Source: Candidatus Gastranaerophilales bacterium (lineage in GTDB: Bacteria; Cyanobacteriota; Vampirovibrionia; Gastranaerophilales; Gastranaerophilaceae). Taken from it: a stretch of DNA of 49,997 bases. Within the stretch, counting starts at the first letter, position 1. Each line of letters opens with the position of its first letter. The DNA lies in assembly GCA_944326485.1 (NCBI GenBank), contig CALVED010000012.1:1-49997 (forward strand). Direction: 5' to 3'. Below, in pieces: positions 16,661 through 24,688 of the stretch. The notes under the pieces were generated by a model. That model worked only from the letters and a program-made list of their open reading frames with translations, did not search any database and was not told the origin of the DNA. A program made the translations under genes and the position numbers.

Positions 16661-17959
16661 TTATGCTAATTCAATGTACTTGTTAATTTCTTCTATTGAA
16701 TTTACTTCTGTTGTACAAACAAGAATTTGTTTGTTGTTGAGTTTAAGTCCTGCAATAATGCCTTCTTTTTTCATCTTTTGTATGAAATCATCTGCATTTT
16801 CAACACATAATATAAATTCATTAAAGAAGTCTTTATTTAATATTTTAAATCCCTTTTCTTTTAATTTATCTGATAGTATTTTTGCATTTTTAGTACTTAA
16901 ATAAGCAACTTGTTTTATGCCTTTATAACCTAACAAAGACATATAAATGAGGGCATTTAATATTGCTAAACCTTGATTTGAACAGATATTACTTGTGGCT
17001 TTTTCTCTTCTTATATGTTGTTCTCTTGCTTGAAGTGTTAATGTAAATGCTTGTTTGCCATCAGCATCAAGAGTTCTGCCTACAATTCTACCTGGTAATT
17101 GTCTTTTATATTTATCTAATGTAGCAATAAAACCAGCGTATGGACCGCCAAATGATAAACTATTGCCAAAAGATTGTACATCTCCAACTACTATATCGGC
17201 ATTATATTCTATAGGCTTTTTTAATATGCTGCAACTAGTTATATCTACACAAACAATTAACATTGTTTTGGGATGTTTTTCTATTGATTTAATAATATCA
17301 ATATCCTCAATTGTTCCATAAAAATTAGGATTCTGAATTATTAATCCTGCATATTCTCCTGATTTTAGTTTATTATTAATTAAGTTTATATTTGTTTTAA
17401 AATTTTCTGTTTCAACTTCTTCTATCTCAATATTTCCGGCATGGGTGTATGTCTTTATAACTTCTAAATATTCTGGATTTATACATTTAGAAACTAATAC
17501 CTTACTTTTTCCGCTTATTCTTGCAGCCATTAAAATTGCTTCGCTGCAAGCATTGCCTGCGTCATAAACAGAAGCATTACATACATCCATTCCTGTTAAG
17601 TCACAAATCATAGATTGAAATTCATAAATAACCTGTAATGTTCCTTGTGATATTTCAGGTTGATATGGGGTATATGCTGTATTAAATTCAAATCTTGATG
17701 AAATTTGAGATATTGCCGCAGGAATAAATCTTTTATATGCTCCTGCTCCTATAAAATAGGAAAAATCAGTTTTATTAGTTTTTGCTAGGTTTTTTACTAT
17801 TTTTTGTGTCTCTAATTCGCTAAGAGCATCTGGTAAATCTAATTTTTCCATTAATGCTTTTTTATCAATCATTGAATATAATCCGTCAAGATTTTTTTCT
17901 CCGATAGAATTAAGCATTTCTTCTACTATATTATTAGGATTTGCTTTGTAATTGTTCAT
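16661..17959 (-). CDS. gcvPA: Glycine dehydrogenase (decarboxylating) subunit 1
   Basis: The N-terminal half of the split P-protein of the glycine cleavage system, which with GcvPB decarboxylates glycine and passes aminomethyl to lipoyl-GcvH. At 432 residues the length is normal for GcvPA. Recognisable parts include YFIGAGAYKRFIPAA, TAYTPYQPEISQGTLQ, and the late FGGPYAGF and GRIVGRTLDADGKQAF regions. The PLP lysine lies on GcvPB, which is not present next to it; the next gene is a glycosyltransferase. The gene begins 2 bp after gcvH. Confidence 0.96.
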   Translation of the reverse strand: MNNYKANPNNIVEEMLNSIGEKNLDGLYSMIDKKALMEKLDLPDALSELETQKIVKNLAKTNKTDFSYFIGAGAYKRFIPAAISQISSRFEFNTAYTPYQPEISQGTLQVIYEFQSMICDLTGMDVCNASVYDAGNACSEAILMAARISGKSKVLVSKCINPEYLEVIKTYTHAGNIEIEEVETENFKTNINLINNKLKSGEYAGLIIQNPNFYGTIEDIDIIKSIEKHPKTMLIVCVDITSCSILKKPIEYNADIVVGDVQSFGNSLSFGGPYAGFIATLDKYKRQLPGRIVGRTLDADGKQAFTLTLQAREQHIRREKATSNICSNQGLAILNALIYMSLLGYKGIKQVAYLSTKNAKILSDKLKEKGFKILNKDFFNEFILCVENADDFIQKMKKEGIIAGLKLNNKQILVCTTEVNSIEEINKYIELA

Positions 17960-17961
17960 AT

Positions 17962-18342
17962 CTATTCTACTTCTTCTTTGTATTTACTATATTCTATTAA
18001 ATCTGAGCTATCTTCTTTATAATTTTCAGATTCTATTTTTATTAGCCACATTTCTTCAAATGGTTCTTCATTTAATAATTCAGGTTTTTCTATTAATTTT
18101 TCGTTTATTTCTATAACTTTCCCTGATACCGGCATATATAATTCTGATGCTGCTTTTACAGACTCTACGGTTCCAAATATTTCACCTTTTGTATATTTCG
18201 AATCAACTTCCGGTAATTCTACAAAAACAATATCTCCAAGTTGTTCTATTGCAAAATCAGTAAGACCAATATAATAATTTCCATCTTTTTCATATACATA
18301 TTCGTGTGATTTACTGCATAAAATGTTTTCACTGATTGTCAT
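17962..18342 (-). CDS. gcvH: Glycine cleavage system H protein
   Basis: Lipoyl carrier protein shuttling the methylamine group between P, T and L proteins. At 126 residues it is a typical length. HEYVYEKDGNYYIGLTDFA opens the fold, and the lipoylation site is K63 in GTVESVKAASELY. It lies 11 bp downstream of gcvT and 2 bp upstream of gcvPA. Confidence 0.97.
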   Translation of the reverse strand: MTISENILCSKSHEYVYEKDGNYYIGLTDFAIEQLGDIVFVELPEVDSKYTKGEIFGTVESVKAASELYMPVSGKVIEINEKLIEKPELLNEEPFEEMWLIKIESENYKEDSSDLIEYSKYKEEVE

Positions 18343-18353
18343 TTAATTACTCC

Positions 18354-19460
18354 TTAATTTCCTTTATTATGTTTTTGTATAAAGTTTTTACTTGTAATCT
18401 GTGCATTGTATAACTTATTTCTTATCATTATTTGAATTGTATCATCAATTTTAAGATTTTTGTTTGTGTTTATATATCCAAAACCAATATTTGTATTTAA
18501 AAATGGTGCAAAGCCTCCACTTGTAACATATCCTATTTTTTCATTATTATAGAAAATTTCGTATTCGTGTCTTGCTATAGCCCTATCTATCATTTTGAAT
18601 GCTATTAATTTTTTTTCTACACCATTTTTTATTTGGTTTTGAATTATATCTTTACCTTTATAATCAGAAACTTTATCTTTGTCTATTGACCAAGTTAAAC
18701 TTGCTTCTATTGGAGTTGTATTTTCATTTAGTTCATTTCCATATAAGCTCATAGCTGCTTCTAATCTTAAAGTATCTCTAGCACCAAGTCCTATAGGAAG
18801 AATTCCATATTCTTTACCTTTCTCTAAAATGGTTTCCCATAATTCAGGGGCTTTTTCATTTTTTATTATTATTTCAAAACCATCTTCTCCTGTATATCCG
18901 GTTCTTGATATAAAAATATTTTCCCCCAATAATGAAGTTTCCATTATGTACATTGTATGTGGTTGATTTTCTTTTTTTAGTCCAATATTATCAAGAATAT
19001 CAGATGCTTTTGGGCCTTGTAGTGCTACCATTGAATATATGTCAGATTTATTATCAATTACTACATCAAAATCACCTTTGTTTTTTATAAGCCAATTATA
19101 ATCAACGTCAAGTCTTGATGCATTAACTACTAATAGATAATAATCTTCTCTTAATTTATATATAAATAAATCATCAATAATTCCGCCTGATTCTGTTGTA
19201 AATTGACAATATTTTGCTTTCTTATCAATAATTTTGGATATATCTTGAGGAACTAATGTTTGTAAGAAGTTCAATGCATCTTTTCCTGAAATAAATATTT
19301 CTCCCATATGGGATACATCAAATAGTCCTGCATTTTTTCTTACATTATTATGTTCTTCAATGATACTTGTATATTGCACAGGCATTTCCCAGCCTGCAAA
19401 ATCAACAATTTTTGCTTTTAACTTTATGTGTTCTTCATATAAACTAGTTCTTTTTGTCAT
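18354..19460 (-). CDS. gcvT: Glycine cleavage system T protein (aminomethyltransferase)
   Basis: Tetrahydrofolate-dependent aminomethyltransferase that releases ammonia and makes 5,10-methylene-THF. The 368 residues include the N-terminal DFAGWEMPVQY, LFDVSHMGEI, the conserved FISRTGYTGEDGFEI and LPIGLGARDTLRLEA. It follows the flavoprotein gene by 12 bp, so no glycine riboswitch fits directly upstream. It is co-oriented with gcvH and gcvPA. Confidence 0.97.
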   Translation of the reverse strand: MTKRTSLYEEHIKLKAKIVDFAGWEMPVQYTSIIEEHNNVRKNAGLFDVSHMGEIFISGKDALNFLQTLVPQDISKIIDKKAKYCQFTTESGGIIDDLFIYKLREDYYLLVVNASRLDVDYNWLIKNKGDFDVVIDNKSDIYSMVALQGPKASDILDNIGLKKENQPHTMYIMETSLLGENIFISRTGYTGEDGFEIIIKNEKAPELWETILEKGKEYGILPIGLGARDTLRLEAAMSLYGNELNENTTPIEASLTWSIDKDKVSDYKGKDIIQNQIKNGVEKKLIAFKMIDRAIARHEYEIFYNNEKIGYVTSGGFAPFLNTNIGFGYINTNKNLKIDDTIQIMIRNKLYNAQITSKNFIQKHNKGN

Positions 19461-19472
19461 TTATAATTCCTT

Positions 19473-20846
19473 TTATTTAGAACAAATTACTCTTGCTGCA
19501 TGTACACCTGATGCTGATGCTTGGATTAAACCTCTTGTAACTCCAGCTCCATCACCAATCGCATATAAATTTTTAACTCCTTCTGTTTCAAGGTCGTTTG
19601 TCAACTTAACTCTTCCGGAATAAAATTTAACCTCTACACCATATAATAATGTATATCTTGATGCAGTTCCAGGTGCAATTTTATCAAGTGCATATAACAT
19701 CTCTATTATTGCTGTCATTTGTCTGTATGGAAGAACTAAGCTTAAATCTCCCGGTGTTGCACAAGCTAAGGTCGGTGTTATTATGCTGCTTTTAATTCTG
19801 TCAGGAGTTGATCTTCTTCCATCTAATAAATCTCCAAATCTTTGAACTAAAACACCGCCGGCTAACATATTCGCTAATCTTGCAACGTGTTGACCATAAG
19901 CTATTGGCTCTTTGAATGGTTCTGTAAATTTTTCGGATACAAGAAGTGCAAAATTTGTATTCGCTGTTCTATAATTTGCATAACTGTGCCCATTTACAGT
20001 TGATATGCCTGAATAATTTTCTGTTACTACTTCTCCGTAGGGGTTCATACAAAATGTTCTTACTTCATCGCCAAAAGTTGGAGAGTGGTATATTAATTTT
20101 GATTCATATAATTTTTCTGTTATTGGTTCAAATACCGGAGCAGGCAGCTCAACACGCACACCTACATCTACAGCATTATTGACCATTCCTATTTTATTTT
20201 TTGCAAATTCGTGTGTAAGCCAATCAGCACCTTCTCTACCCGGGGCTATTATTATATGTTCTGCTTCTATTTTCTCATTGGATTTAGTTATAAATCCTTT
20301 TACTTGACCGTTTTCTACTATAAGTTGATCTGCAATTGTATCATATAATATGGTTATTCTCTTATCTAAATAATCTTGCATATTTTTAAGTACGTTAAGA
20401 CTTCTTTCTGTCCCTAAATGACGTACAGGAGAGTGTACAAGTTTTAATTCTGCAAGTGTAGCTTCTCTTTCAATATCAGCAAAAACTTCTTTATCTAATC
20501 CAAAAACTTCATCAGTTGCTCCAAATTTTAAGTATGTGTCATCTGTGTATTTTATTAGATCTTCAACTTGTTTTCTTTCCATATAATCAAGTAAATGTCC
20601 GCCAACATCAGGTGTAAGTGTTAATTTGCCATCTGAAAATGCACCAGCACCTCCCCAACCGCATAATAATCCGCACTTCTTACAAGTTGGACATTTAGCA
20701 TAACCTTCTCTTAATAAACATTTCCTTTTCTCAATTTGTACCCCTTTTTCTACAAGTACAACTTTCCATTCCGGTTTTAATTTCATTATCTCTAATGCTG
20801 CAAATATCCCTGCTGGACCGCCACCTACAATTGCTACGTTATACAT
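19473..20846 (-). CDS. FAD-dependent dehydrogenase-like protein (COG2509 type)
   Basis: Flavoprotein with an N-terminal Rossmann FAD-binding motif MYNVAIVGGGPAGIFAALE and the family region KCPTCKKCGLLCGWGGAGAF, followed by SDGKLTL. It ends with a C-terminal FAD motif YAIGDGAGVTRGL. The ATG at 20846 has a strong GGAGATAG site and starts exactly at the FAD motif; the 32 extra residues possible upstream have no family support. The resulting 457 residues fit the family, whose substrate is not established. It leads the gcvT-gcvH-gcvPA run with 12 bp spacing, which may link it to folate or one-carbon redox chemistry (inference). Confidence 0.88.
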   Translation of the reverse strand: MYNVAIVGGGPAGIFAALEIMKLKPEWKVVLVEKGVQIEKRKCLLREGYAKCPTCKKCGLLCGWGGAGAFSDGKLTLTPDVGGHLLDYMERKQVEDLIKYTDDTYLKFGATDEVFGLDKEVFADIEREATLAELKLVHSPVRHLGTERSLNVLKNMQDYLDKRITILYDTIADQLIVENGQVKGFITKSNEKIEAEHIIIAPGREGADWLTHEFAKNKIGMVNNAVDVGVRVELPAPVFEPITEKLYESKLIYHSPTFGDEVRTFCMNPYGEVVTENYSGISTVNGHSYANYRTANTNFALLVSEKFTEPFKEPIAYGQHVARLANMLAGGVLVQRFGDLLDGRRSTPDRIKSSIITPTLACATPGDLSLVLPYRQMTAIIEMLYALDKIAPGTASRYTLLYGVEVKFYSGRVKLTNDLETEGVKNLYAIGDGAGVTRGLIQASASGVHAARVICSK

Positions 20847-20934
20847 CTCTATCTCCACTCGTAATTTAATATTAATTTTGACATGTTGATTGTAACTTAA
20901 AACTTTCTTCTTTTGAATAAATCGTAAAAAACTA

Positions 20935-20964
20935 TTTACCAAAATATACTTTATTTTTTATAAT
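20935..20964 (+). promoter_or_regulatory. rlmH promoter candidate
   Basis: TTTACC and a perfect TATAAT are 18 bp apart. The -10 box ends only 6 bp before the rlmH ATG, so transcription would start at or very near the start codon. Confidence 0.5.
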
Positions 20965-20970
20965 AATTTT

Positions 20971-21441
20971 ATGAATATAAAAATTATTGCAGTAGGTAAA
21001 ATAAAAGAACAATATCTAAAAGATGCAATTAAGGAATATGAAAAAAGACTTTCTCCTTTTTGTTCTTTATCAATTGTTGAAATTCAGCCGGAACAAATTA
21101 TTGATGAATCTATGATTTTAAAATATAAAAGTATAGAGGCAGAAAGAATTTTACCTCTTATAAAACATAATTCATTTGTTATAACTCTTGAGATAAATGG
21201 AAAAATGTTTTCATCGGAAGATTTTGCTTCTAAAATAAAGCAACTCTCTTATGAAGGCATAAATGATATTATTTTTATAATAGGTGGTGCAAATGGTCTT
21301 GATAGTAAAATTAGTGAATTATCTAATTTGAAATTAAGTTTCTCCAAAATGACGTTTACTCATCAAATGATTAGATTAATATTGATTGAACAGATATACA
21401 GAGCTTTTAAAATTATAAATAATGAACCATATCATAGATAA
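20971..21441 (+). CDS. rlmH: 23S rRNA pseudouridine-1915 N3-methyltransferase
   Basis: SPOUT-family methyltransferase modifying helix 69 of 23S rRNA. At 156 residues it is the usual length. It begins MNIKIIAVGKIKEQYL and has the SAM-binding knot FIIGGANGLD near residue 108 and the C-terminal TFTHQMIRLILIEQIYRAF and EPYHR. No Shine-Dalgarno sequence precedes the ATG, and the promoter -10 box abuts it, which points to a leaderless message. The phage-type cluster starts about 190 bp after its stop. Confidence 0.97.
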   Translation: MNIKIIAVGKIKEQYLKDAIKEYEKRLSPFCSLSIVEIQPEQIIDESMILKYKSIEAERILPLIKHNSFVITLEINGKMFSSEDFASKIKQLSYEGINDIIFIIGGANGLDSKISELSNLKLSFSKMTFTHQMIRLILIEQIYRAFKIINNEPYHR

Positions 21442-21521
21442 TTAACTTACATAATAATGTAATATATTTTATAAACTTACATGATGATGAAGATTTGTAA
21501 CAATGTTTTTTAAAGATATAT

Positions 21522-21550
21522 CTTTTAGATTAAAGAAGTGTTATTATAAT
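21522..21550 (+). promoter_or_regulatory. Weak promoter candidate upstream of the phage-type cluster
   Basis: A TATAAT box at 21545-21550 is the only good core element in the 150-bp gap after rlmH. The -35 region (TTTAGA) is poor and closely spaced. If real, it would drive the first cluster genes. Confidence 0.3.
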
Positions 21551-21632
21551 AGTAAGATTTGAATTAAGACTAGAGTAGACGTTTGTCGAAAAGGTGACTG
21601 GATTCGCTAAGTCGGGGGAGTGTTGTAGCTAT

Positions 21633-21998
21633 ATGATATATTGTTGCGGAGGGTATTATGACCCTTTTCGGACAATAATGTTAGCTTCTGATTTTCAATA
21701 TAAAGACAGAAAGCTTGAAATTTTATTATGTCCGAAATGTGGAAACTTGGTGGCTGTTCTTACTCAATTTAATATTCAGACAAATAAGTACGAAACTTTT
21801 AGACCAAAGAGAAAAAAGACAGTAGATTTTTTAAATAAAATTAAAGATGGAAGCTGGTTTGAGTTAAAAGTAAATTATGGAACCAGAGAAAAGGCTGGAT
21901 TTGTATATGGTGAAAATCGATTACATAAAGATGGAACTATATATCAATATGCTGTAAATTTCAATGGCGAAAAAAAGTTAGTAAAGATTATTGATTAA
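21633..21998 (+). CDS. Small cysteine-motif protein at the head of the phage cluster
   Basis: Not recognised. From ATG 21633 the product has 121 residues. It has MIYCCGGYYDPF at the start and LLCPKCGNLVAVL near residue 33; together the CC and CxxC pairs could form a zinc site. Basic RPKRKK follows, then a C-terminal beta-rich part (GTREKAGFVYGENRL). GGGGGAG lies 12 bp upstream of this ATG; an in-frame GTG at 21594 is possible but gives an odd N-terminus. It precedes the small terminase candidate by 14 bp. A DNA-binding or regulatory role is only a guess. Confidence 0.65.
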   Translation: MIYCCGGYYDPFRTIMLASDFQYKDRKLEILLCPKCGNLVAVLTQFNIQTNKYETFRPKRKKTVDFLNKIKDGSWFELKVNYGTREKAGFVYGENRLHKDGTIYQYAVNFNGEKKLVKIID

Positions 21999-22012
21999 AC
22001 GGGTAATTTTTA

Positions 22013-22315
22013 ATGGGAAGAAAAAAAAAGAATAATGATAATGAAAAATTTGAATATTCTAAAACAAAATCTTTTGAAAATCTTGAGGTTGTTCAGAAGA
22101 TGGCTTTGAATAGAAAAGGAAAGGATGATGAAATTAATCCTGACATTTCAATTTTTTTAAAAGCAGAAGAATTAAAAGGGAAATTATGCGGTTTATATAG
22201 TGATAAAGATAATTCAAGTGTCACTATTAATAATATGGGAAGTGTAAAAATTAACGGGAAAGATTTGGAAGTACTTGCTGGAGAAAAAATAATTACGGAA
22301 AGGCAAAATGATTGA
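22013..22315 (+). CDS. Putative terminase small subunit
   Basis: The 100-residue product has a basic start (MGRKKKNNDNE) and the segment FLKAEELKGKLCGLY, a pattern that recurs in small terminase subunits of short-tailed phages, which recognise phage DNA and load the packaging ATPase. It overlaps the start of the large-subunit gene by 8 bp, the usual arrangement. The N-terminal helix-turn-helix expected of the family is not obvious, so the call rests mainly on position and the central motif. Confidence 0.65.
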   Translation: MGRKKKNNDNEKFEYSKTKSFENLEVVQKMALNRKGKDDEINPDISIFLKAEELKGKLCGLYSDKDNSSVTINNMGSVKINGKDLEVLAGEKIITERQND

Positions 22316-23618
22316 ATTACCTCAAATACTTGATATACCTGAAAAACTTATACCGGTAATAGTTAACATTAATAATTATAATTATTTTTTAATAGAAGGT
22401 GGAAGGGGTGGTGGCAAATCTCAAAGTATTGCCAGGTTAATTCTCTGGATTGCTGAGCAAAGAAAAGTCAGGGTCTGCTGCGGACGTGAAACGCAAGCTA
22501 CTATTGCTGATAGTGTTCATAAAATATTTAATGACTTAATTGAAGATTACAATTTAAATTTTACTGTTAAAGCTAATAAAATAATTCATAATTTTTCTGA
22601 TTCGAGTATTATATTTAAGGGATTTAGAGAACAGGGGAGAATCAATATAAAAGGGCTAGAGGGCATTGATATCCTTTGGATTGATGAAGCCCAGGCAATA
22701 ACAAAATCGACTCTTGATGTTATTATCCCTACGATAAGAAAGAAAAATTCTATAGTCATTTTTACTATGAATAGATTTGTTCGCAACGACCCTGTTTATT
22801 CTGAGTTTGTATCCAGAGATGATTGTCTGCATATTAAGATAAATTATTATGATAATAAATATTGTCCTGAAAAACTTATATTAGAAGCAAAAAGATGTAA
22901 GGAACGCAATATTTTAGATTATGAATATATATGGGAGGGAAATCCTCTTGATTGCAGTAATGATTTTTTATTTTCGTCGATAAAATTAGATAAAGCAAAA
23001 AACATAAAAATAAAAGATGAACCTTATCGAAAAATTCGCTGTATGTCTGTAGATTTAGCAGGTAATGGCGGAGATTTATGTGTTGCCAGTCTTATTGAAT
23101 CAAAAAGCAGTGTTCATTGGGCTTTGGAAAAACAGGAATATTGGTCTGAACCTGATACAGATATAACTAAAGGCAGAATTATAAATTATTATTCAATGTG
23201 GAGACCTGATTTATTAATTCTTGATGCTGATGGGTTAGGCTATTCTATATATGTAAGTATTAGAAATGTTATAAGTAATACAATAAAATTTAACGGTGCT
23301 GCGACAAGTAATAGGCCTAATGCTCTTAACAGGCGTGCTGATGGTTATTTAACGCTAAAAGATTATATTGATAATGAATGGCTTAAAATTTCTTCTGATT
23401 TAACTATTTCTCAGCTTGAATATATAAAAAAATCTTATAAACCTAATGGCCAGATTTTTATTCAATCAAAAAAAGAAATGAAAGCTGAGCAAGGTGAAAG
23501 TCCTGATTTTGCGGATAGTCTTATGATGGGTATTTTTGCTATTAATTATTTTTCATATCTTATTGATGAAAAAGAAGAAATTGTTATATTAGAGTCAAAT
23601 TTTGATCCTTATTCTTAA
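22308..23618 (+). CDS. terL: Phage terminase large subunit
   Basis: DNA-packaging motor of 436 residues. The ATPase domain carries a Walker A-like GGRGGGKSQS (about 28-37) and Walker B LWIDEAQAI (about 123-131). The RNase H-like nuclease domain shows MSVDLAGNGGD, LLILDADGLG and the acidic SPDFADSLMMG near 396. Both halves are complete with their acidic residues, so it looks functional. The message is interrupted downstream by repeat C and an unrelated membrane-protein gene before the portal region, where phage late operons normally continue directly. Confidence 0.95.
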   Translation: MIELPQILDIPEKLIPVIVNINNYNYFLIEGGRGGGKSQSIARLILWIAEQRKVRVCCGRETQATIADSVHKIFNDLIEDYNLNFTVKANKIIHNFSDSSIIFKGFREQGRINIKGLEGIDILWIDEAQAITKSTLDVIIPTIRKKNSIVIFTMNRFVRNDPVYSEFVSRDDCLHIKINYYDNKYCPEKLILEAKRCKERNILDYEYIWEGNPLDCSNDFLFSSIKLDKAKNIKIKDEPYRKIRCMSVDLAGNGGDLCVASLIESKSSVHWALEKQEYWSEPDTDITKGRIINYYSMWRPDLLILDADGLGYSIYVSIRNVISNTIKFNGAATSNRPNALNRRADGYLTLKDYIDNEWLKISSDLTISQLEYIKKSYKPNGQIFIQSKKEMKAEQGESPDFADSLMMGIFAINYFSYLIDEKEEIVILESNFDPYS

Positions 23619-23622
23619 TTTT

Positions 23623-23699
23623 TTCGAGTGGCGTTTTTAAAAGGTGAGTACTTTGTCAGCGAGGATGACTCGGTAACAAAGTGCGATACTAGATTAAAT
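23623..23699 (+). repeat. Dispersed structured intergenic repeat, copy C (3' part only)
   Basis: It begins 5 bp after the terL stop and holds only the 3' part of the family: GAGTGGCG, GGTGAGTACTTTG and the hairpin with loop GCGAGGATGACTCGG, ending GCGATACTAGATTAAAT. Over about 73 bp it differs from copy D at only three positions, so C and D share a recent origin. Confidence 0.85.
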
Positions 23700-23797
23700 A
23701 AATAGAAATATAAATCTTAATAAAAACGGAAAATATGTTAGACTTTTTTCTTTTATATGTTTTAATATATCATATGTAATAATAGTATATTTTTTAT

Positions 23798-24211
23798 ATG
23801 ATTAAAAAAGAGACGCTTTCTTCTATTATATTAAAGTTTATTTTTGCACAACTGGGAATTTATTTTCTTTTATTTTTATTATTTATATTTATTTTAAGTT
23901 TAATATTTTCCGGTGATGAAACCGGTGATATTCCTATTTTTTTATTTATTTTTGCTATAATTTTTAAAAATTTTTTATCTTATTATTCATTATTTTCTAC
24001 AAGAGCAATAAAACAGTTTAATGTATATAATACATTAATCGTTCCTTTTTTAATTTTTGATTTAGGCTTTATATATTTGATTACAGGATTTATTGCAGAT
24101 GAATTTACAGATAAATTATTTTTTGCATTATATATGTTTCTGTTAAGTACATCTTTTTCTGTTTTGTCATTACAAGGATTCATTAAAGTTAAGAATATTA
24201 TAAAAAAATAA
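23798..24211 (+). CDS. Four-helix membrane protein inserted in the phage cluster
   Basis: Not recognised. The 137 residues are mostly hydrophobic, with about four membrane helices (around 10-40, 48-65, 78-97, 105-125), a short acidic loop (SGDETGDIP) and a basic tail KVKNIIKK. The start lacks a clear ribosome-binding site, unlike the surrounding phage genes. It lies between repeats C and D, which are direct repeats, so it looks like cargo placed between terL and the portal region. A moron-like function such as superinfection exclusion is possible but unsupported. Confidence 0.65.
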   Translation: MIKKETLSSIILKFIFAQLGIYFLLFLLFIFILSLIFSGDETGDIPIFLFIFAIIFKNFLSYYSLFSTRAIKQFNVYNTLIVPFLIFDLGFIYLITGFIADEFTDKLFFALYMFLLSTSFSVLSLQGFIKVKNIIKK

Positions 24212-24220
24212 TTTTATTAT

Positions 24221-24364
24221 GTCCGAGAAAAAATTCACGATAAGCTGAAAGTGTGAGTGAATTTTTTGGAGTGGCGTTTTCAAAAGGTGAGTACTTTGTT
24301 AGCGAGGATGACTCGGTAACAAAGTACGATACTAGATTAAATTTATTTTCATTTTTTTCTCGGA
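24221..24364 (+). repeat. Dispersed structured intergenic repeat, copy D (with terminal inverted repeats)
   Basis: It holds the first hairpin (AAATTCAC/GTGAATTT) and the 3' hairpin TACTTTGTTA/TAACAAAGTA (perfect 10 bp, plus an inner GAG/CTC), but lacks the middle hairpin of copies A and E. Uniquely, it is bounded by perfect 12-bp inverted ends TCCGAGAAAAAA (24222-24233) and TTTTTTCTCGGA (24353-24364). No convincing target-site duplication is seen. Confidence 0.85.
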
Positions 24365-24417
24365 GATTATTGGTTTATCTGAAATAATTAGGTTTAATTT
24401 TTTGGTTTAAACATATT

Positions 24418-24440
24418 TTTTCACTAATCAGTAGTGAAAA
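24418..24440. promoter_or_regulatory. Inverted repeat upstream of the second phage gene block
   Basis: Perfect 9-bp arms TTTTCACTA/TAGTGAAAA around a five-base loop, 44 bp before the next start codon. There is no T-run suited to termination on either strand, so it may be an operator or a leader hairpin. Confidence 0.45.
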
Positions 24441-24483
24441 TCGAGTTGTTGTAAATTTTTTGAAAAATAGAAAGGAATAATTT

Positions 24484-24687
24484 ATGTGTTCTACACCTAA
24501 AATTACTACTGTTCAGGCAGATACAGAAGTTATAAAAGCTGCTACTCAAGCAGATGCATCAGTTCAAAAGGCTTCTGCTTCAAATAGAAATGGTGTAAGA
24601 GGGATTATATCAGAAAATATAAAAACAACAAATAATGGCATAGATGATGATGTGGTTTCATCTAAGAAAAAACTTTTAGGGGAATAA
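24484..24687 (+). CDS. Small phage protein upstream of portal
   Basis: 67 residues beginning MCSTPKITTVQADTEV, then Ala/Ser-rich VQKASASNRNG and ending KKKLLGE. Small proteins starting with MC plus a short polar stretch often sit just before the portal or among the virion genes in short-tailed phages; their role is not established. The later internal virion candidate at 31617 also starts with MC. A clear GAAAGGAA site precedes the ATG, and the portal gene follows directly. Confidence 0.75.
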   Translation: MCSTPKITTVQADTEVIKAATQADASVQKASASNRNGVRGIISENIKTTNNGIDDDVVSSKKKLLGE

Positions 24688-24688
24688 A

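Noticed and set aside
19440..19475. Glycine riboswitch upstream of gcvT
   Set aside because: Only 12 bp separate gcvT from the upstream flavoprotein gene; there is no room for the aptamer.
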